From the NCBI GenBank assembly GCA_017448825.1, contig JAFSKR010000067.1:1-64000 (forward strand): a DNA stretch of 64,000 bases, written 5' to 3'. Origin of the DNA: Bacteroidaceae bacterium. Lineage in GTDB: Bacteria; Bacteroidota; Bacteroidia; Bacteroidales; Bacteroidaceae. Below the pieces are notes generated by a model. That model was not told the origin of the DNA. It was given only the letters and a program-made list of their open reading frames with translations, and did no database searches. Made by a program: the position numbers and the translations under genes. Positions 1 to 8,193 of this stretch are shown piece by piece (position 1 is the stretch's first letter; the number at the start of each line of letters is the position of its first letter).

Positions 1-142
1 AATCGGAAGTATCATTATACATGTTTGTCTTAGATTGTTCAAAGAAGGTCTGTGATTCACATCTTGCACAGCAACATCTCCCTTTGTAGAATCAGCCTTC
101 GAAGATAAAACGTACTGCTGGTTAAGAAAGTATTATTATTCA

Positions 143-463
143 GTTTCGGACAGTAAGGACTTAATGACTGTAACAACAGACAACGGAACGGAATTCTGCA
201 ACCGCAAGGCAATAGCAATGGGGCTGAACACCACCGTCTACTTCACAGGCCCGTATTCATCATAGCAGAAAGGATCCATAGAGAATGTAAACGGACTCAT
301 CAGACAATATATACCCAAGTCAACACCAATAAAACATCTAAAAGACAACAATATCAATGTAATCGCAACGAAAATCAATATTAGACCAAGAAAAAAACTC
401 TATTTCTCAACACCAATTGAGGAGTTTTTAATTACTTGTTGTAAATTTGCACTTGCTTGTTGA
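143..463 (+). pseudogene. IS30-family transposase, C-terminal remnant
   Basis: Reading in one frame gives the DDE-region signatures of IS30-type transposases: TDNGTEF, then a GSIENVNGLIRQYIPK-like block, ending at a TGA at 461-463. An in-frame TAG at 263-265 sits where these transposases normally have Trp (YSS-W-QKGSIEN), so a TGG to TAG change is the simplest explanation. No N-terminal half and no clear terminal inverted repeat is visible inside the window. This is a dead remnant; it abuts the truncated BspA-like gene and may mark the break point. Confidence 0.75.
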
Positions 464-613
464 ATTCGCTTTAGTTTACAAAAGTTAAAAACGTTAAATC
501 TTCATCTTCTACTACATCAGCAGAACCTGCGTCATCACTTTTCTACCGTTTAACATACAAGTTGTTGATATAAAGCAAGTTGCAAATACGCTAGATGTGT
601 CGGTTTACTCTCT

Positions 614-1711
614 GTGAGTCTTCCCAGCAGCGTAGTTAATGTGCCAAGTAAAGCCTTTGCTGATTGTTCGAATCTAAAAGATGTATTTTGCCATATAGAA
701 GAAGTGCCTTCAACAGCGGCAGATGCTTTTGCAAACTTGACACTATCCCAGATGACATTACATGTTCCAGAAGAGGCTGTCGATGAATATGGGATGATTG
801 CCCCATGGAGCCAATTCGGAAGAATTGTGTCAATCCCCAAACACACGCTGACATATATGGTAGATGGAGAAGTGTATAAAACCGTAGAGGTGGAAGAAGG
901 TGAAGAAATCATACAAGAAGCAGAACCGACGAAGGAGGGCTATACGTTCTCTGGATGGGATATGGTACCAGCAAACATGCCAGCCCATGATGTGACGGCG
1001 ACGGGTTCGTTTACCATCAACAGTTACACGTTGACATATATGGTGGATGATGAAGTGTATAAGACCTATACGGTGGAGTATGGTGCGACGGTGGAAGAAG
1101 AGGTTGCCCCTGAAAAGGAGGGCTACATCTTCTCTGGCTGGAGCGAGATGCTTACCACCATGCCAGCCCATGATGTGACGGTGACGGGTTCGTTTACCAT
1201 CAACAGTTACACGTTGACATATATGGTGGATGATGAAGTGTATAAGACCTACACGGTGGAGTATGGTGCAACGGTGGAAGAAGAGGCTGCCCCTGAAAAG
1301 GAGGGCTACATCTTCTCTGGCTGGAGCGAGATGCTTGCCACCATGCCAGCCCATGATGTGACGGTGACTGCTTCGTTTACCATCAACAGTTACACATTGA
1401 CATATATGGTGGATGATGAAGTGTATAAGACCTACACGGTGGAGTATGGTGCAACGGTGGAGGAAGAGGGTGCTCCTGAAAAGGAGGGCTATATCTTCTC
1501 TGGTTGGAGCGAGATGCTTGAAACGATGCCTGCTCATGATGTGACGATTACAGGAAATTTCACGTTTGTGGACGGAATCGCAGGTGTCAGCATGGATGGC
1601 AAAACAGATGGCATCTATACGCTTGATGGCAGAAAGATTGAAAAGTTGCAGAAGGGTGTGAACATCGTTAAAATGCCTGACGGTCATGTAAAGAAGGTCT
1701 TTGTGAAGTAA
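614..1711 (+). CDS. BspA-like LRR/InlB B-repeat surface protein, 5'-truncated
   Basis: The 365-residue product starts at a GTG, but the frame is open back to 569 with no better start, so this is probably the 3' part of a larger gene. Residues 1-70 look like the end of a BspA-type LRR_5 leucine-rich region (SLPSSVVNVPSKAF). Residues about 77-320 are four Listeria-Bacteroides (Flg_new/InlB B) repeats with the core YTLTYMVDDEVYKTY and GYIFSGWSEM. The end (GIYTLDGRKIEKLQKGVNIV) resembles the C-terminal sorting tails of secreted Bacteroidales proteins. Intact relatives are exported surface adhesin-like proteins. No signal peptide is present here, so the fragment is probably not exported. The IS30 remnant lies immediately upstream. 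Confidence 0.75.
   Translation: MSLPSSVVNVPSKAFADCSNLKDVFCHIEEVPSTAADAFANLTLSQMTLHVPEEAVDEYGMIAPWSQFGRIVSIPKHTLTYMVDGEVYKTVEVEEGEEIIQEAEPTKEGYTFSGWDMVPANMPAHDVTATGSFTINSYTLTYMVDDEVYKTYTVEYGATVEEEVAPEKEGYIFSGWSEMLTTMPAHDVTVTGSFTINSYTLTYMVDDEVYKTYTVEYGATVEEEAAPEKEGYIFSGWSEMLATMPAHDVTVTASFTINSYTLTYMVDDEVYKTYTVEYGATVEEEGAPEKEGYIFSGWSEMLETMPAHDVTITGNFTFVDGIAGVSMDGKTDGIYTLDGRKIEKLQKGVNIVKMPDGHVKKVFVK
1021..1569 (+). repeat. Three near-identical 183-nt tandem repeats
   Basis: Copies begin at 1021, 1204 and 1387, each exactly 183 nt (61 codons) and starting with CAGTTACAC. They differ by only a few bases. A fourth, more divergent copy of about 180 nt lies just before them, from about 841. They encode the InlB B-type repeats of the surface protein fragment. 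The near identity points to recent duplication or repeat homogenisation. Confidence 0.9.
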
Positions 1712-1734
1712 CCTTGTTCGCATGAAAACACAAA

Positions 1735-1773
1735 AAGCCCGCTTGCTGTCGTTGGAAGGCAGCAAGCGGGCTT
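1735..1773 (+). terminator. Hairpin after BspA-like fragment
   Basis: A 14-bp perfect stem (AAGCCCGCTTGCTG with its complement) closes an 11-nt loop, 24 nt after the stop codon. The flank on the left is A-rich, so it reads as a U-tract on the minus strand and the hairpin could act in both directions. Confidence 0.75.
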
Positions 1774-1950
1774 GTGTTGTGGGTGGGGGGGAAGTGATGA
1801 CACTCGTGTGTGTTGACCCATGTTGCGAATATGGGCGAACCACTTTGGCGGGTCAAGTCGCTGTCGAAGGTTGATGTGATTCCGCCGAGGGACGGCTGAT
1901 AGGGTGTGTCGTGATGCCCATGACCTGCATGAACAAACTGATAAGTGTAA

Positions 1951-1991
1951 ACAGGAAATGGCAGCCGAGTGTGTTGGCTGCCATTTCCTGT
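1951..1991 (-). terminator. Hairpin after SPOR lipoprotein gene
   Basis: A 16-bp perfect stem (ACAGGAAATGGCAGCC and complement) with a 9-nt loop, lying 41 nt beyond the stop of the minus-strand SPOR gene. The tail on that strand is only moderately T-rich. The rest of the 1712-2032 gap shows nothing else recognisable. Confidence 0.7.
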
Positions 1992-2032
1992 TATATAATA
2001 TAAGATGTGTGTTGTCGTGCAACAGGGTGGGG

Positions 2033-2518
2033 TTAGTAGGTGCGGTAGAGAATCCAGGCGTCGGGATAGGTGCCCCGGAGCTGGTCGCGGGAGCTGATGG
2101 CTGAGGCACGGTCGTCAAATGAGGTGGCGATGACGCGGTACATGCCTGTTTCGGGGTTCTGTGCCACTTGTGCAGAGTAGCCTTTGGCAACGAGGGTGTT
2201 GCGCAGGTTGTTGGCATTGTCCACCTTGCTGAACGAACCGCATACGACGTTGAATGCCTTGAGGGTGCCGCCGTTCATGACTTCGAGGCGTTCCTGACGG
2301 TCATTCTCTGTGTTGGGCTGAACGGTCGTGGTGGGTGTGGTGACTACGGGAGTGACTGCCACAGGAGCAGCGTCCACCTGGTCGGTTGCGACGGTGCGGG
2401 ACATTTCCTGAGCCTTTGCCTTCTCGTATGCCTTTTTGTAACTGCTTTCAGATGATTTACATGCTGTGAAAGCGAGAGCGGAGATGAGCGCGATGCCCAT
2501 CAAAAGAGTCTTTTTCAT
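2033..2518 (-). CDS. SPOR-domain lipoprotein
   Basis: The 161-residue protein has a lipoprotein signal peptide with lipobox LAFTAC (Cys20). A low-complexity Thr/Val/Pro linker (about residues 45-70) is followed by a C-terminal SPOR-type domain (about 85-160; FNVVCGSFSKVDNANNLRN, then YRVIATSFDD). SPOR domains bind denuded glycan strands of septal peptidoglycan, so a periplasmic, division- or wall-linked role is likely, although the partner is unknown. It is a single-gene unit with its own promoter at 2580-2610 and a terminator hairpin downstream. Confidence 0.85.
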   Translation of the reverse strand: MKKTLLMGIALISALAFTACKSSESSYKKAYEKAKAQEMSRTVATDQVDAAPVAVTPVVTTPTTTVQPNTENDRQERLEVMNGGTLKAFNVVCGSFSKVDNANNLRNTLVAKGYSAQVAQNPETGMYRVIATSFDDRASAISSRDQLRGTYPDAWILYRTY

Positions 2519-2579
2519 ACGCTTATGTTTTGTCGTTTGTAATGTTGTTGTTTTTTACTTTTTCAAAAAGAGGCAGTAC

Positions 2580-2610
2580 AAAGTTAGGCCTTATTTGTCA
2601 GTATTCAAAG
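2580..2610 (-). promoter_or_regulatory. Bacteroidota -33/-7 promoter for SPOR lipoprotein
   Basis: On the minus strand, TTTG (2610-2607), a 19-nt spacer and TAACTTTG (2587-2580) match the Bacteroidota primary sigma consensus. It lies about 60 nt upstream of the start codon. Confidence 0.75.
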
Positions 2611-2649
2611 GAGAAGTGTGCAAAAAAAAGTTAAACACGCGAAAATGTG

Positions 2650-2679
2650 TTGTTTTTAGTATGGAAAGTCGTATCTTTG
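2650..2679 (+). promoter_or_regulatory. Promoter for YtxH/holin-X operon
   Basis: TTG at 2650-2652, a 19-nt spacer and TATCTTTG at 2672-2679 fit the Bacteroidota -33/-7 consensus. It also decides the gene start: the upstream part of the longer open frame lies before the transcription start. Confidence 0.75.
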
Positions 2680-2723
2680 GCACTGAAAACTTAAATTGTT
2701 TAACTCTTAAAAATGTAAAAACT

Positions 2724-2966
2724 ATGACAAGAGGTGACGGTATTGCTTTGGCTGCTGCTTTTTTGGGCGGTGCCATTGCAGGTGCAGCGGTAGGTTTGCT
2801 GTTTGCGCCAGAAAAGGGTGAGGATCAGCGTGCGAAAATCAAGGAAGCGCTTGAGAAGCGTGGCATCAAGCTGGACAAGTCGAGTTTCGACAAGCTGGTG
2901 GAAGAGATTAAGAACATCGGCAAGAAGAAGGAGGCTGTGCCTGCTGAAGATTTTGACGCTGAATAA
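2724..2966 (+). CDS. YtxH-like small membrane protein
   Basis: 80 residues, starting at the ATG at 2724 after the promoter at 2650-2679. The open frame extends to 2466, but that part would precede the transcript. One glycine/alanine-rich membrane segment (about residues 6-27, GIALAAAFLGGAIAGAAVG) is followed by FAPEKGEDQRAKIKE and a charged amphipathic tail, the usual form of YtxH-domain proteins. The role is unknown; such proteins are often linked with envelope stress. It is first of three overlapping genes. Confidence 0.8.
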   Translation: MTRGDGIALAAAFLGGAIAGAAVGLLFAPEKGEDQRAKIKEALEKRGIKLDKSSFDKLVEEIKNIGKKKEAVPAEDFDAE

Positions 2967-3400
2967 TGATGAGTGAAGACCTCAGAAGGCTTCTGTATGG
3001 GCTGGAGCGGTATCTGCGCCTTGAGGCGACAGAGCGGCTGACGGTGGTGACCACTTGTGTGGTGCTGGCAGCTGTGACGTTTGCGCTGGCTACGAGTGCC
3101 GTCTTCTTTCTGAGCACTGGCTTGGTGAAGTCGCTCACGTTGTTGACTGGCAGTGAAATGGTCAGCTACTATATTGTGGGCGGTGCGTTGGTGCTCATCA
3201 TCGTGATGGCTTTCTTGTTGCGGAAGTGGCTGATAGAGACCCCCATGCTGAGGATGTTCAGCGAGCAGTTGCTGGAGGGCTCCACGTTCACTGAGCAGAT
3301 GATGGCGGAGGAACGGAAACAGGATACGGAGTTGCGTGACCTTGCCAAGAGTCTGGCACGTGAGCTGGATGACTACGACGAGGAAGGAGGTGTGGGATGA
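2966..3400 (+). CDS. Holin-X (superfamily III)-like inner-membrane protein
   Basis: 144 residues with two long hydrophobic segments (about 25-52 and 66-90) and charged ends, resembling the Actinobacterial Holin-X/YqjE-type family. The start overlaps the preceding stop (TAATG), and the next gene overlaps it by 4 nt, so the three genes are translationally coupled. Despite the family name there is no phage context, and a lysis role is not supported. The arrangement recalls enterobacterial yqjD-yqjE-yqjK, encoding small membrane proteins. Confidence 0.7.
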   Translation: MMSEDLRRLLYGLERYLRLEATERLTVVTTCVVLAAVTFALATSAVFFLSTGLVKSLTLLTGSEMVSYYIVGGALVLIIVMAFLLRKWLIETPMLRMFSEQLLEGSTFTEQMMAEERKQDTELRDLAKSLARELDDYDEEGGVG

Positions 3401-3636
3401 CACGAAACCGATACGCTTCCCTTGACGAAGTGCGTGCCGAGAAGCTGAAGATGAAGCAGCAGGTGGAACGTGATGCCGTCAGGCTGCGGAATGGCTTGAC
3501 GGACAGTTTCATGCCGACCAATTCGCTGATGAGTGCTCCGAGTGGGTATCTCAGGGGGGTGGGGTATATCATTGCCACTTATAAGACCTTCATGAATTTC
3601 AAGGGCCTTTTCAAGTTCCTCTCTAAATGGCTCTAA
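3397..3636 (+). CDS. Small conserved-type hypothetical protein
   Basis: 79 residues, with a 4-nt ATGA overlap with the preceding gene. The N-terminal half is charged and probably helical (EVRAEKLKMKQQVERDAVRL); the C-terminal half is more hydrophobic (GVGYIIATYKTFMNFKGLF). No domain is recognised. The position is equivalent to yqjK behind yqjD-yqjE, so it probably works with the two membrane proteins before it. A terminator hairpin follows. Confidence 0.65.
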   Translation: MTRNRYASLDEVRAEKLKMKQQVERDAVRLRNGLTDSFMPTNSLMSAPSGYLRGVGYIIATYKTFMNFKGLFKFLSKWL

Positions 3637-3654
3637 TTGGTTAAAATGGACAAC

Positions 3655-3688
3655 AAAAGCACTCGTAAGTCACTTTACGGGTGCTTTT
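3655..3688 (+). terminator. Intrinsic terminator
   Basis: A 14-bp stem (AAAAGCACTCGTAA with TTACGGGTGCTTTT, one G-U pair) with a 6-nt loop and a following TTTTCTTTG tract, ending the three-gene membrane operon. Confidence 0.85.
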
Positions 3689-3689
3689 C

Positions 3690-3720
3690 TTTGTCATGCC
3701 GTTGATTTTTTGTACCTTTG
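3690..3720 (+). promoter_or_regulatory. Promoter for recR
   Basis: TTTG at 3690-3693, exactly 19 nt, then TACCTTTG at 3713-3720: a near-perfect Bacteroidota promoter 29 nt before the recR start. Its -33 element overlaps the tail of the upstream terminator. Confidence 0.85.
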
Positions 3721-3749
3721 CACCCGTTTAGTGAATTCTGACAAGAGAC

Positions 3750-4367
3750 ATGAATCAGCAGTATTCGTCGGCATTGCTTGAGCGCGCCGTGGATGAGTTT
3801 GCCAAACTTCCTGGCGTGGGGCGCAAGACAGCGATGCGGCTTGTCTTGCACATGTTGCGCCTGGATGTCGGAAAGGTGGACAGCTTCACCGACGCTGTGT
3901 CAACCTTGTGCCATGAGGTGAACTATTGCAGGGTGTGCCACAACATCAGCGACGAGGATGTGTGCCAAATCTGTGCGAATCCCCATCGCGATGCTGCCAC
4001 CATCTGTGTGGTGGAGAATGTGCAGGATGTGATGGCGATAGAGCAGACGCAGCAGTACCGGGGGCTTTATCATGTGTTGGGTGGTGTCATCTCGCCGATG
4101 GATGGTGTGGGCCCTGGCCAACTGGAGATAGAGAGCCTGGTGGAGCGTGTGGAGAAGGGGGGCGTGGATGAGGTTATTTTCGCCCTCAGCTCTACGATGG
4201 AGGGAGATGCGACAAACTTCTACATTTACCGGAAGTTGATGCAGTATCCCGATGTCAAGTTGACGGTGCTGGCACGTGGCATGAGCATCAATGACGAACT
4301 GCAGTACACGGACGAGGTGACGTTGGGACGCTCCATTGTCAACCGTGTGCCTTTCACAGGGAAATAA
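3750..4367 (+). CDS. recR: Recombination protein RecR
   Basis: 205 residues, the normal RecR length. An N-terminal helix-hairpin-helix ([17 protein letters not shown]) is followed by a four-cysteine zinc finger (CRVC, 12 residues apart from CQIC) and a Toprim domain ([16 protein letters not shown], then [16 protein letters not shown]). With RecF/RecO it loads RecA at single-strand gaps. It is first in a transcript running from the promoter at 3690-3720 through a membrane protein and a glycosyltransferase. In most Bacteroidota the gene stands in similar mixed operons. Confidence 0.95.
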   Translation: MNQQYSSALLERAVDEFAKLPGVGRKTAMRLVLHMLRLDVGKVDSFTDAVSTLCHEVNYCRVCHNISDEDVCQICANPHRDAATICVVENVQDVMAIEQTQQYRGLYHVLGGVISPMDGVGPGQLEIESLVERVEKGGVDEVIFALSSTMEGDATNFYIYRKLMQYPDVKLTVLARGMSINDELQYTDEVTLGRSIVNRVPFTGK

Positions 4368-4375
4368 CAATAGAA

Positions 4376-4828
4376 ATGGAAAAATATATAGAAAAACTTC
4401 AGGGCGTTTTGAAGATAGAGGCGGTGGCTGTGTTGCTGATGGCGGCGGTGGCTGTTGTGCTGGGCGAAGTTGGGGTGATTCCTAATGGCGTTGTGATGCC
4501 GCATTCTCAGGAAGAGTTTGTGCTCAATACGATTGCTATCATCTTGACGGTTGTCGGCATTCCTGGTGCCATACGGCTTTTCACGCTGAACACCACCCGG
4601 GGCCTGCGTCGCATGAACTACGATGAGGCATTGAACTCTTATCATATATGGAGTGCGGTGCGAATGGTTATCTTGTGTGTGACGACTGTGTTTGATGTGG
4701 CCGTTTACTATGTTGCCACGAGTGTCAGCGGTGCCTTTTGTGCGTTGATTACGTTGTGTGCTGTGGTGTATTGCTGGCCATCCAAGGGGAAGATAGACTC
4801 CTATCTCAAAACTGTAAATAATGAATAA
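4376..4828 (+). CDS. Four-helix membrane protein, unknown function
   Basis: 150 residues with four predicted membrane segments (about 13-33, 48-68, 95-112, 117-137). It starts 8 nt after recR and ends 9 nt before the glycosyltransferase, so the three are co-transcribed. The sequence is typical of uncharacterised Bacteroidales inner-membrane proteins; no motif indicates a function. Confidence 0.75.
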   Translation: MEKYIEKLQGVLKIEAVAVLLMAAVAVVLGEVGVIPNGVVMPHSQEEFVLNTIAIILTVVGIPGAIRLFTLNTTRGLRRMNYDEALNSYHIWSAVRMVILCVTTVFDVAVYYVATSVSGAFCALITLCAVVYCWPSKGKIDSYLKTVNNE

Positions 4829-4837
4829 GGAGCATCC

Positions 4838-6007
4838 GTGAAACTCTCGATTATCATAGTAAATTACAATGTGCGCTACTACTTGGAGCAGTGTCTGCTT
4901 TCGGTGGAGAAAGCGTTGACTGGTGTGTGTGGCGAGGTGTTTGTGGTGGACAACAACAGCACGGATGACTCTATACCTTATTTGAAGGGAAAGTTTCCCT
5001 GGGTGCGCTACATCGAAAATCCTTCCAATGTGGGTTTCTCGCGTGCCAATAATCAGGCGATACGTGAAGCGAGGGGCGAATACGTGCTGTTGCTCAATCC
5101 CGACACCTTCATTGGTGAAAGTGTGCTGAGAGAGTGCATTGATTTCATGGACAACAATGCGCAGGCAGGAATGTGTGGTGTGGGCATGTTGAAGGTGGAT
5201 GGCTCGTTTGCTCCCGAATCCCGCCGCGGCATTCCGACTCCGTTTGTGGCATTCTGCAAGATGTCGGGACTGGGAGCCTTGTTTCCCCGAAGCCGTGTGT
5301 TCGGAAAATACTATATGCAATACCTTAACAAGCAGTCTATCAATCCGATAGAGATTGTGAGCGGAGCATTCATGTTCATCCGCAAGGCGGCACTTGACAA
5401 GGTGGGGCTTTTGGATGAGACTTTCTTCATGTATGGCGAGGATGTCGATTTGAGTTATCGGGTGTTGATGGCTGGTTATAAGAACTATTACTTGCCCACC
5501 TATATCTTGCACTACAAGGGGGAGAGCACGAAGAAGGATTCTTTGAAATATATCAATGCGTTCCACAAGGCAATGGTCATCTTTTTCAAGAAGCACTTTG
5601 CCCACTACAGCTATATTTACTCGGTGTTTATCACGGCGACGATTGTCTTGAAGGGGGTGATGTCCTATTTGGTGCAGAAGACACGTTCGCTGTCAAGCCA
5701 CGCACCCGAAATCGAACAATTCAAGTTTCTGATTGTCAGTGATGGGCAGAACCTTGACGACATGAAGCGAATTGCCGAAAAGCATCTTTTCAAGTATGAC
5801 GTGTTCCATTCCCGCTTGGGCGATATGCCCAGTACGGACGTGCTGTACCGCGATTACGACTATATCGTCTTTGATACGAGTCGTTATCCTTACAGTTCCA
5901 TTTTGGAGTTTTTCCGACACGACGACCCCCATCGTCGACGTCCATACATTGCTACTTTCATTCCCTCCAGCAGGTCTATCATGACATTTCATGGAGCACT
6001 GAATTAG
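4838..6007 (+). CDS. GT2 glycosyltransferase (WbbL-like)
   Basis: 389 residues from a GTG start preceded by an AAGGAG ribosome binding site (4827-4832), which is unusually strong for this phylum. The GT2 fold is clear: MKLSIIIVNYN, then VVDNNSTDDS, the DxD-like NPDTF, and a late catalytic region (MYGEDVDLSYR) as in rhamnosyltransferase-like enzymes. A hydrophobic segment lies near residues 248-270. A further domain of about 110 residues at the C-terminus (from FLIVSDGQN) is not part of the usual GT2 core. The acceptor is unknown. It is co-transcribed with recR and the membrane protein and followed 54 nt later by hisG. Confidence 0.85.
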   Translation: MKLSIIIVNYNVRYYLEQCLLSVEKALTGVCGEVFVVDNNSTDDSIPYLKGKFPWVRYIENPSNVGFSRANNQAIREARGEYVLLLNPDTFIGESVLRECIDFMDNNAQAGMCGVGMLKVDGSFAPESRRGIPTPFVAFCKMSGLGALFPRSRVFGKYYMQYLNKQSINPIEIVSGAFMFIRKAALDKVGLLDETFFMYGEDVDLSYRVLMAGYKNYYLPTYILHYKGESTKKDSLKYINAFHKAMVIFFKKHFAHYSYIYSVFITATIVLKGVMSYLVQKTRSLSSHAPEIEQFKFLIVSDGQNLDDMKRIAEKHLFKYDVFHSRLGDMPSTDVLYRDYDYIVFDTSRYPYSSILEFFRHDDPHRRRPYIATFIPSSRSIMTFHGALN

Positions 6008-6061
6008 TTTCATTCATGTTTTACAAACCACCATTTATTATTGAAAAAAACGATTAAATAT

Positions 6062-6913
6062 ATGTTACGCATAGCAGTACAATCAAAGGGCCGTCTCTTT
6101 GAAGACACCATGAATCTTTTGAAAGAGACGGGCATCAAGGTTAGTTCAAGTAAGCGCACTTTGCTTGTCCAATCTTCTAATTTTCCGCTCGAAGTGCTTT
6201 TCCTCCGCGATGATGACATTCCTCAAACCGTTGCCGATGGTGTGGCCGATGTGGGCATCGTGGGTGAGAACGAATTTGTGGAGCGCAACGAGAATGCCGA
6301 CGTTGTGAAGCGTCTTGGCTTCAGCAAGTGCCGCATCTCGCTTGCCATTCCTAAAGCGATTGACTATCCTGGTGTGGAGTGGTTCAATGGGAAGAAAATA
6401 GCCACCTCCTATCCTGTGATTCTTCGTAAGTTCCTGGAAGAGAAGGGTGTGAAGACGGACATCCACGTCATTCAGGGTTCGGTGGAGATTGCACCGGGCA
6501 TCGGTTTGGCTGATGGTATCTTTGACATCGTCAGTTCAGGCTCTACGCTGGTGAGCAATAATCTGAAGGAAGTCGAGGTGGTGATGAAGAGTGAAGCGCT
6601 GCTTATTGGCAACAAGGACTTGAGTGAAGAGAAAAAAGCCATTCTTGATGACCTCTTGTTTCGTATAGAGTCAGTGCTTATTGCTGAGGATAAGAAATAT
6701 GTGCGCATGAATGCCCCGAAGGCACGATTGGCGGAAATCGTGAAAGTGTTGCCAGGCCTGAAGAGTCCGACCATCATTCCTTTGGCGGATGAGGACTGGT
6801 GCTCTGTTCATGCCGTGTTGGACGAGAAGCACTTTTGGGAGATTGTGGGGCAGTTGAAGTCTTTGGGTGCAGAAGGAATTTTGGTTACACCGATTGAAAA
6901 GATGATACTCTGA
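6062..6913 (+). CDS. hisG: ATP phosphoribosyltransferase, long form
   Basis: 283 residues, starting at the ATG at 6062 (MLRIAVQSKGRLFED); an in-frame TTG at 6041 would add seven atypical residues. It catalyses the first step of histidine synthesis, ATP plus PRPP. The catalytic part covers residues 1-205 (DVGIVGENEF; ADGIFDIVSSGSTL at the PRPP site). A C-terminal regulatory domain of about 75 residues (PTIIPLADEDWCSVHAVL) makes it the hexameric, HisZ-independent form that is feedback-inhibited by histidine. Its stop overlaps the hisD start (TGATG). Confidence 0.96.
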   Translation: MLRIAVQSKGRLFEDTMNLLKETGIKVSSSKRTLLVQSSNFPLEVLFLRDDDIPQTVADGVADVGIVGENEFVERNENADVVKRLGFSKCRISLAIPKAIDYPGVEWFNGKKIATSYPVILRKFLEEKGVKTDIHVIQGSVEIAPGIGLADGIFDIVSSGSTLVSNNLKEVEVVMKSEALLIGNKDLSEEKKAILDDLLFRIESVLIAEDKKYVRMNAPKARLAEIVKVLPGLKSPTIIPLADEDWCSVHAVLDEKHFWEIVGQLKSLGAEGILVTPIEKMIL

Positions 6914-8193
6914 TGAACATTCTGAAATATCCGAATAGAGCAGAGTGGGGCGCACTGTTGGAACGCCCACATCGTGATGCTTCCGAACTGCGTGAAACGG
7001 TCAAGACTGTGCTTGACAAGATTCAGCAGGAAGGTGATGCCGCGGTGAAGGAGTTTGAACAGAAGTTCGATAAGGTTACGCTTGAATCCTTGGCTGTTTC
7101 TGAAGAAGAGATGATTGAGGCTGAGGAGCTTGTGTCTGAAGACTTGAAGCAGGCCTTGATGTTGGCACACGATAATATCTACAAGTTCCATACTGCCCAG
7201 AAGTTTGTGGGTGAGAAGGTGAAAACTGCTCCAGGTGTGGTGTGCTGGCAGAAGTCTGTGCCCATCGAAAAAGTGGGGCTTTACATACCTGGTGGAACAG
7301 CACCCCTCTTCTCCACCGTATTGATGCTCGCCACTCCTGCCAAGATTGCTGGTTGTCGTGAAATCGTGCTTTGTACTCCTCCGAATCGTGAGGGTAAAGT
7401 GAATCCCGCCATTCTGATGGCGGCCAAACTGGCAGGTGTCAGCCGCATCTTCAAGGCTGGCGGTGTTCAGGCGATTGGTGCGATGGCGTATGGCACAGAG
7501 TCTGTGCCCAAGGTCAGCAAGATATTTGGTCCTGGCAATCAGTTTGTCATGGCCGCCAAACAGCAGGTGAGTCTCCATGAAGTTGCCATTGATATGCCAG
7601 CAGGCCCTTCGGAGGTGGCGATTGTGGCAGATGAGACGGCAAATCCAGTGTTTGTGGCTGCAGACCTCCTTTCGCAAGCGGAACATGGTGTAGATTCCCA
7701 AGTCATCCTCATCACGACCTCTGAATCGATGGCAATAAAGGTGGATGTCGAGGTGGCTCGTCAGTTAGCACTCCTGCCGAGACAGGAGATTGCCGAAAAG
7801 TCTTTGCAATACTCTAAACTCATCATTGTCAAGGATGTGGAGGAAGCTGTGGATATGATGAATGAGTATGCGCCAGAACACCTCATCCTTGCCGTGAAAG
7901 ATTATACGGGTATGGCTGAACGGGTGGTGAACGCAGGCAGTGTCTTCTTGGGCAGCTATTCCTGTGAGTCGGCTGGCGATTATGCCTCTGGTACCAACCA
8001 TACGCTGCCCACATCAGGCTATGCGAAAGCTTACAGCGGTGTCAATCTTGACTCTTTCTGTCGTAAAATCACGTTTCAGGAACTGACTGCTGAAGGCATC
8101 CGTTCTATTGGTCATGCCGTGGAACTGATGGCGGAAGCAGAACAACTTGATGCTCACAAAAATGCAATGACCGTAAGACTCCAATCATTATGA
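6913..8193 (+). CDS. hisD: Histidinol dehydrogenase
   Basis: 426 residues, family length. It makes the two NAD-dependent oxidations of histidinol to histidine. Signatures seen: [17 protein letters not shown], the hallmark [15 protein letters not shown] with the downstream LLSQAEHG, and APEHL plus [16 protein letters not shown] near the C-terminus. It is coupled to hisG by a TGATG overlap and to hisC by a 4-nt ATGA overlap. Confidence 0.97.
   Translation: MNILKYPNRAEWGALLERPHRDASELRETVKTVLDKIQQEGDAAVKEFEQKFDKVTLESLAVSEEEMIEAEELVSEDLKQALMLAHDNIYKFHTAQKFVGEKVKTAPGVVCWQKSVPIEKVGLYIPGGTAPLFSTVLMLATPAKIAGCREIVLCTPPNREGKVNPAILMAAKLAGVSRIFKAGGVQAIGAMAYGTESVPKVSKIFGPGNQFVMAAKQQVSLHEVAIDMPAGPSEVAIVADETANPVFVAADLLSQAEHGVDSQVILITTSESMAIKVDVEVARQLALLPRQEIAEKSLQYSKLIIVKDVEEAVDMMNEYAPEHLILAVKDYTGMAERVVNAGSVFLGSYSCESAGDYASGTNHTLPTSGYAKAYSGVNLDSFCRKITFQELTAEGIRSIGHAVELMAEAEQLDAHKNAMTVRLQSL

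Noticed and set aside
830-1843. 337-codon antisense frame over the repeat protein
   Set aside because: His-rich translation caused by reading the near-identical repeats backwards; runs through the terminator hairpin.
2966-3400. Holin-X-like gene as a prophage sign
   Set aside because: No phage structural, integrase or lysozyme genes nearby; the family is also chromosomal and the context fits a cellular membrane operon.
4226-5605. 459-codon minus-strand frame
   Set aside because: Crosses the ends of recR, the membrane protein gene and the glycosyltransferase, all well supported on the plus strand.
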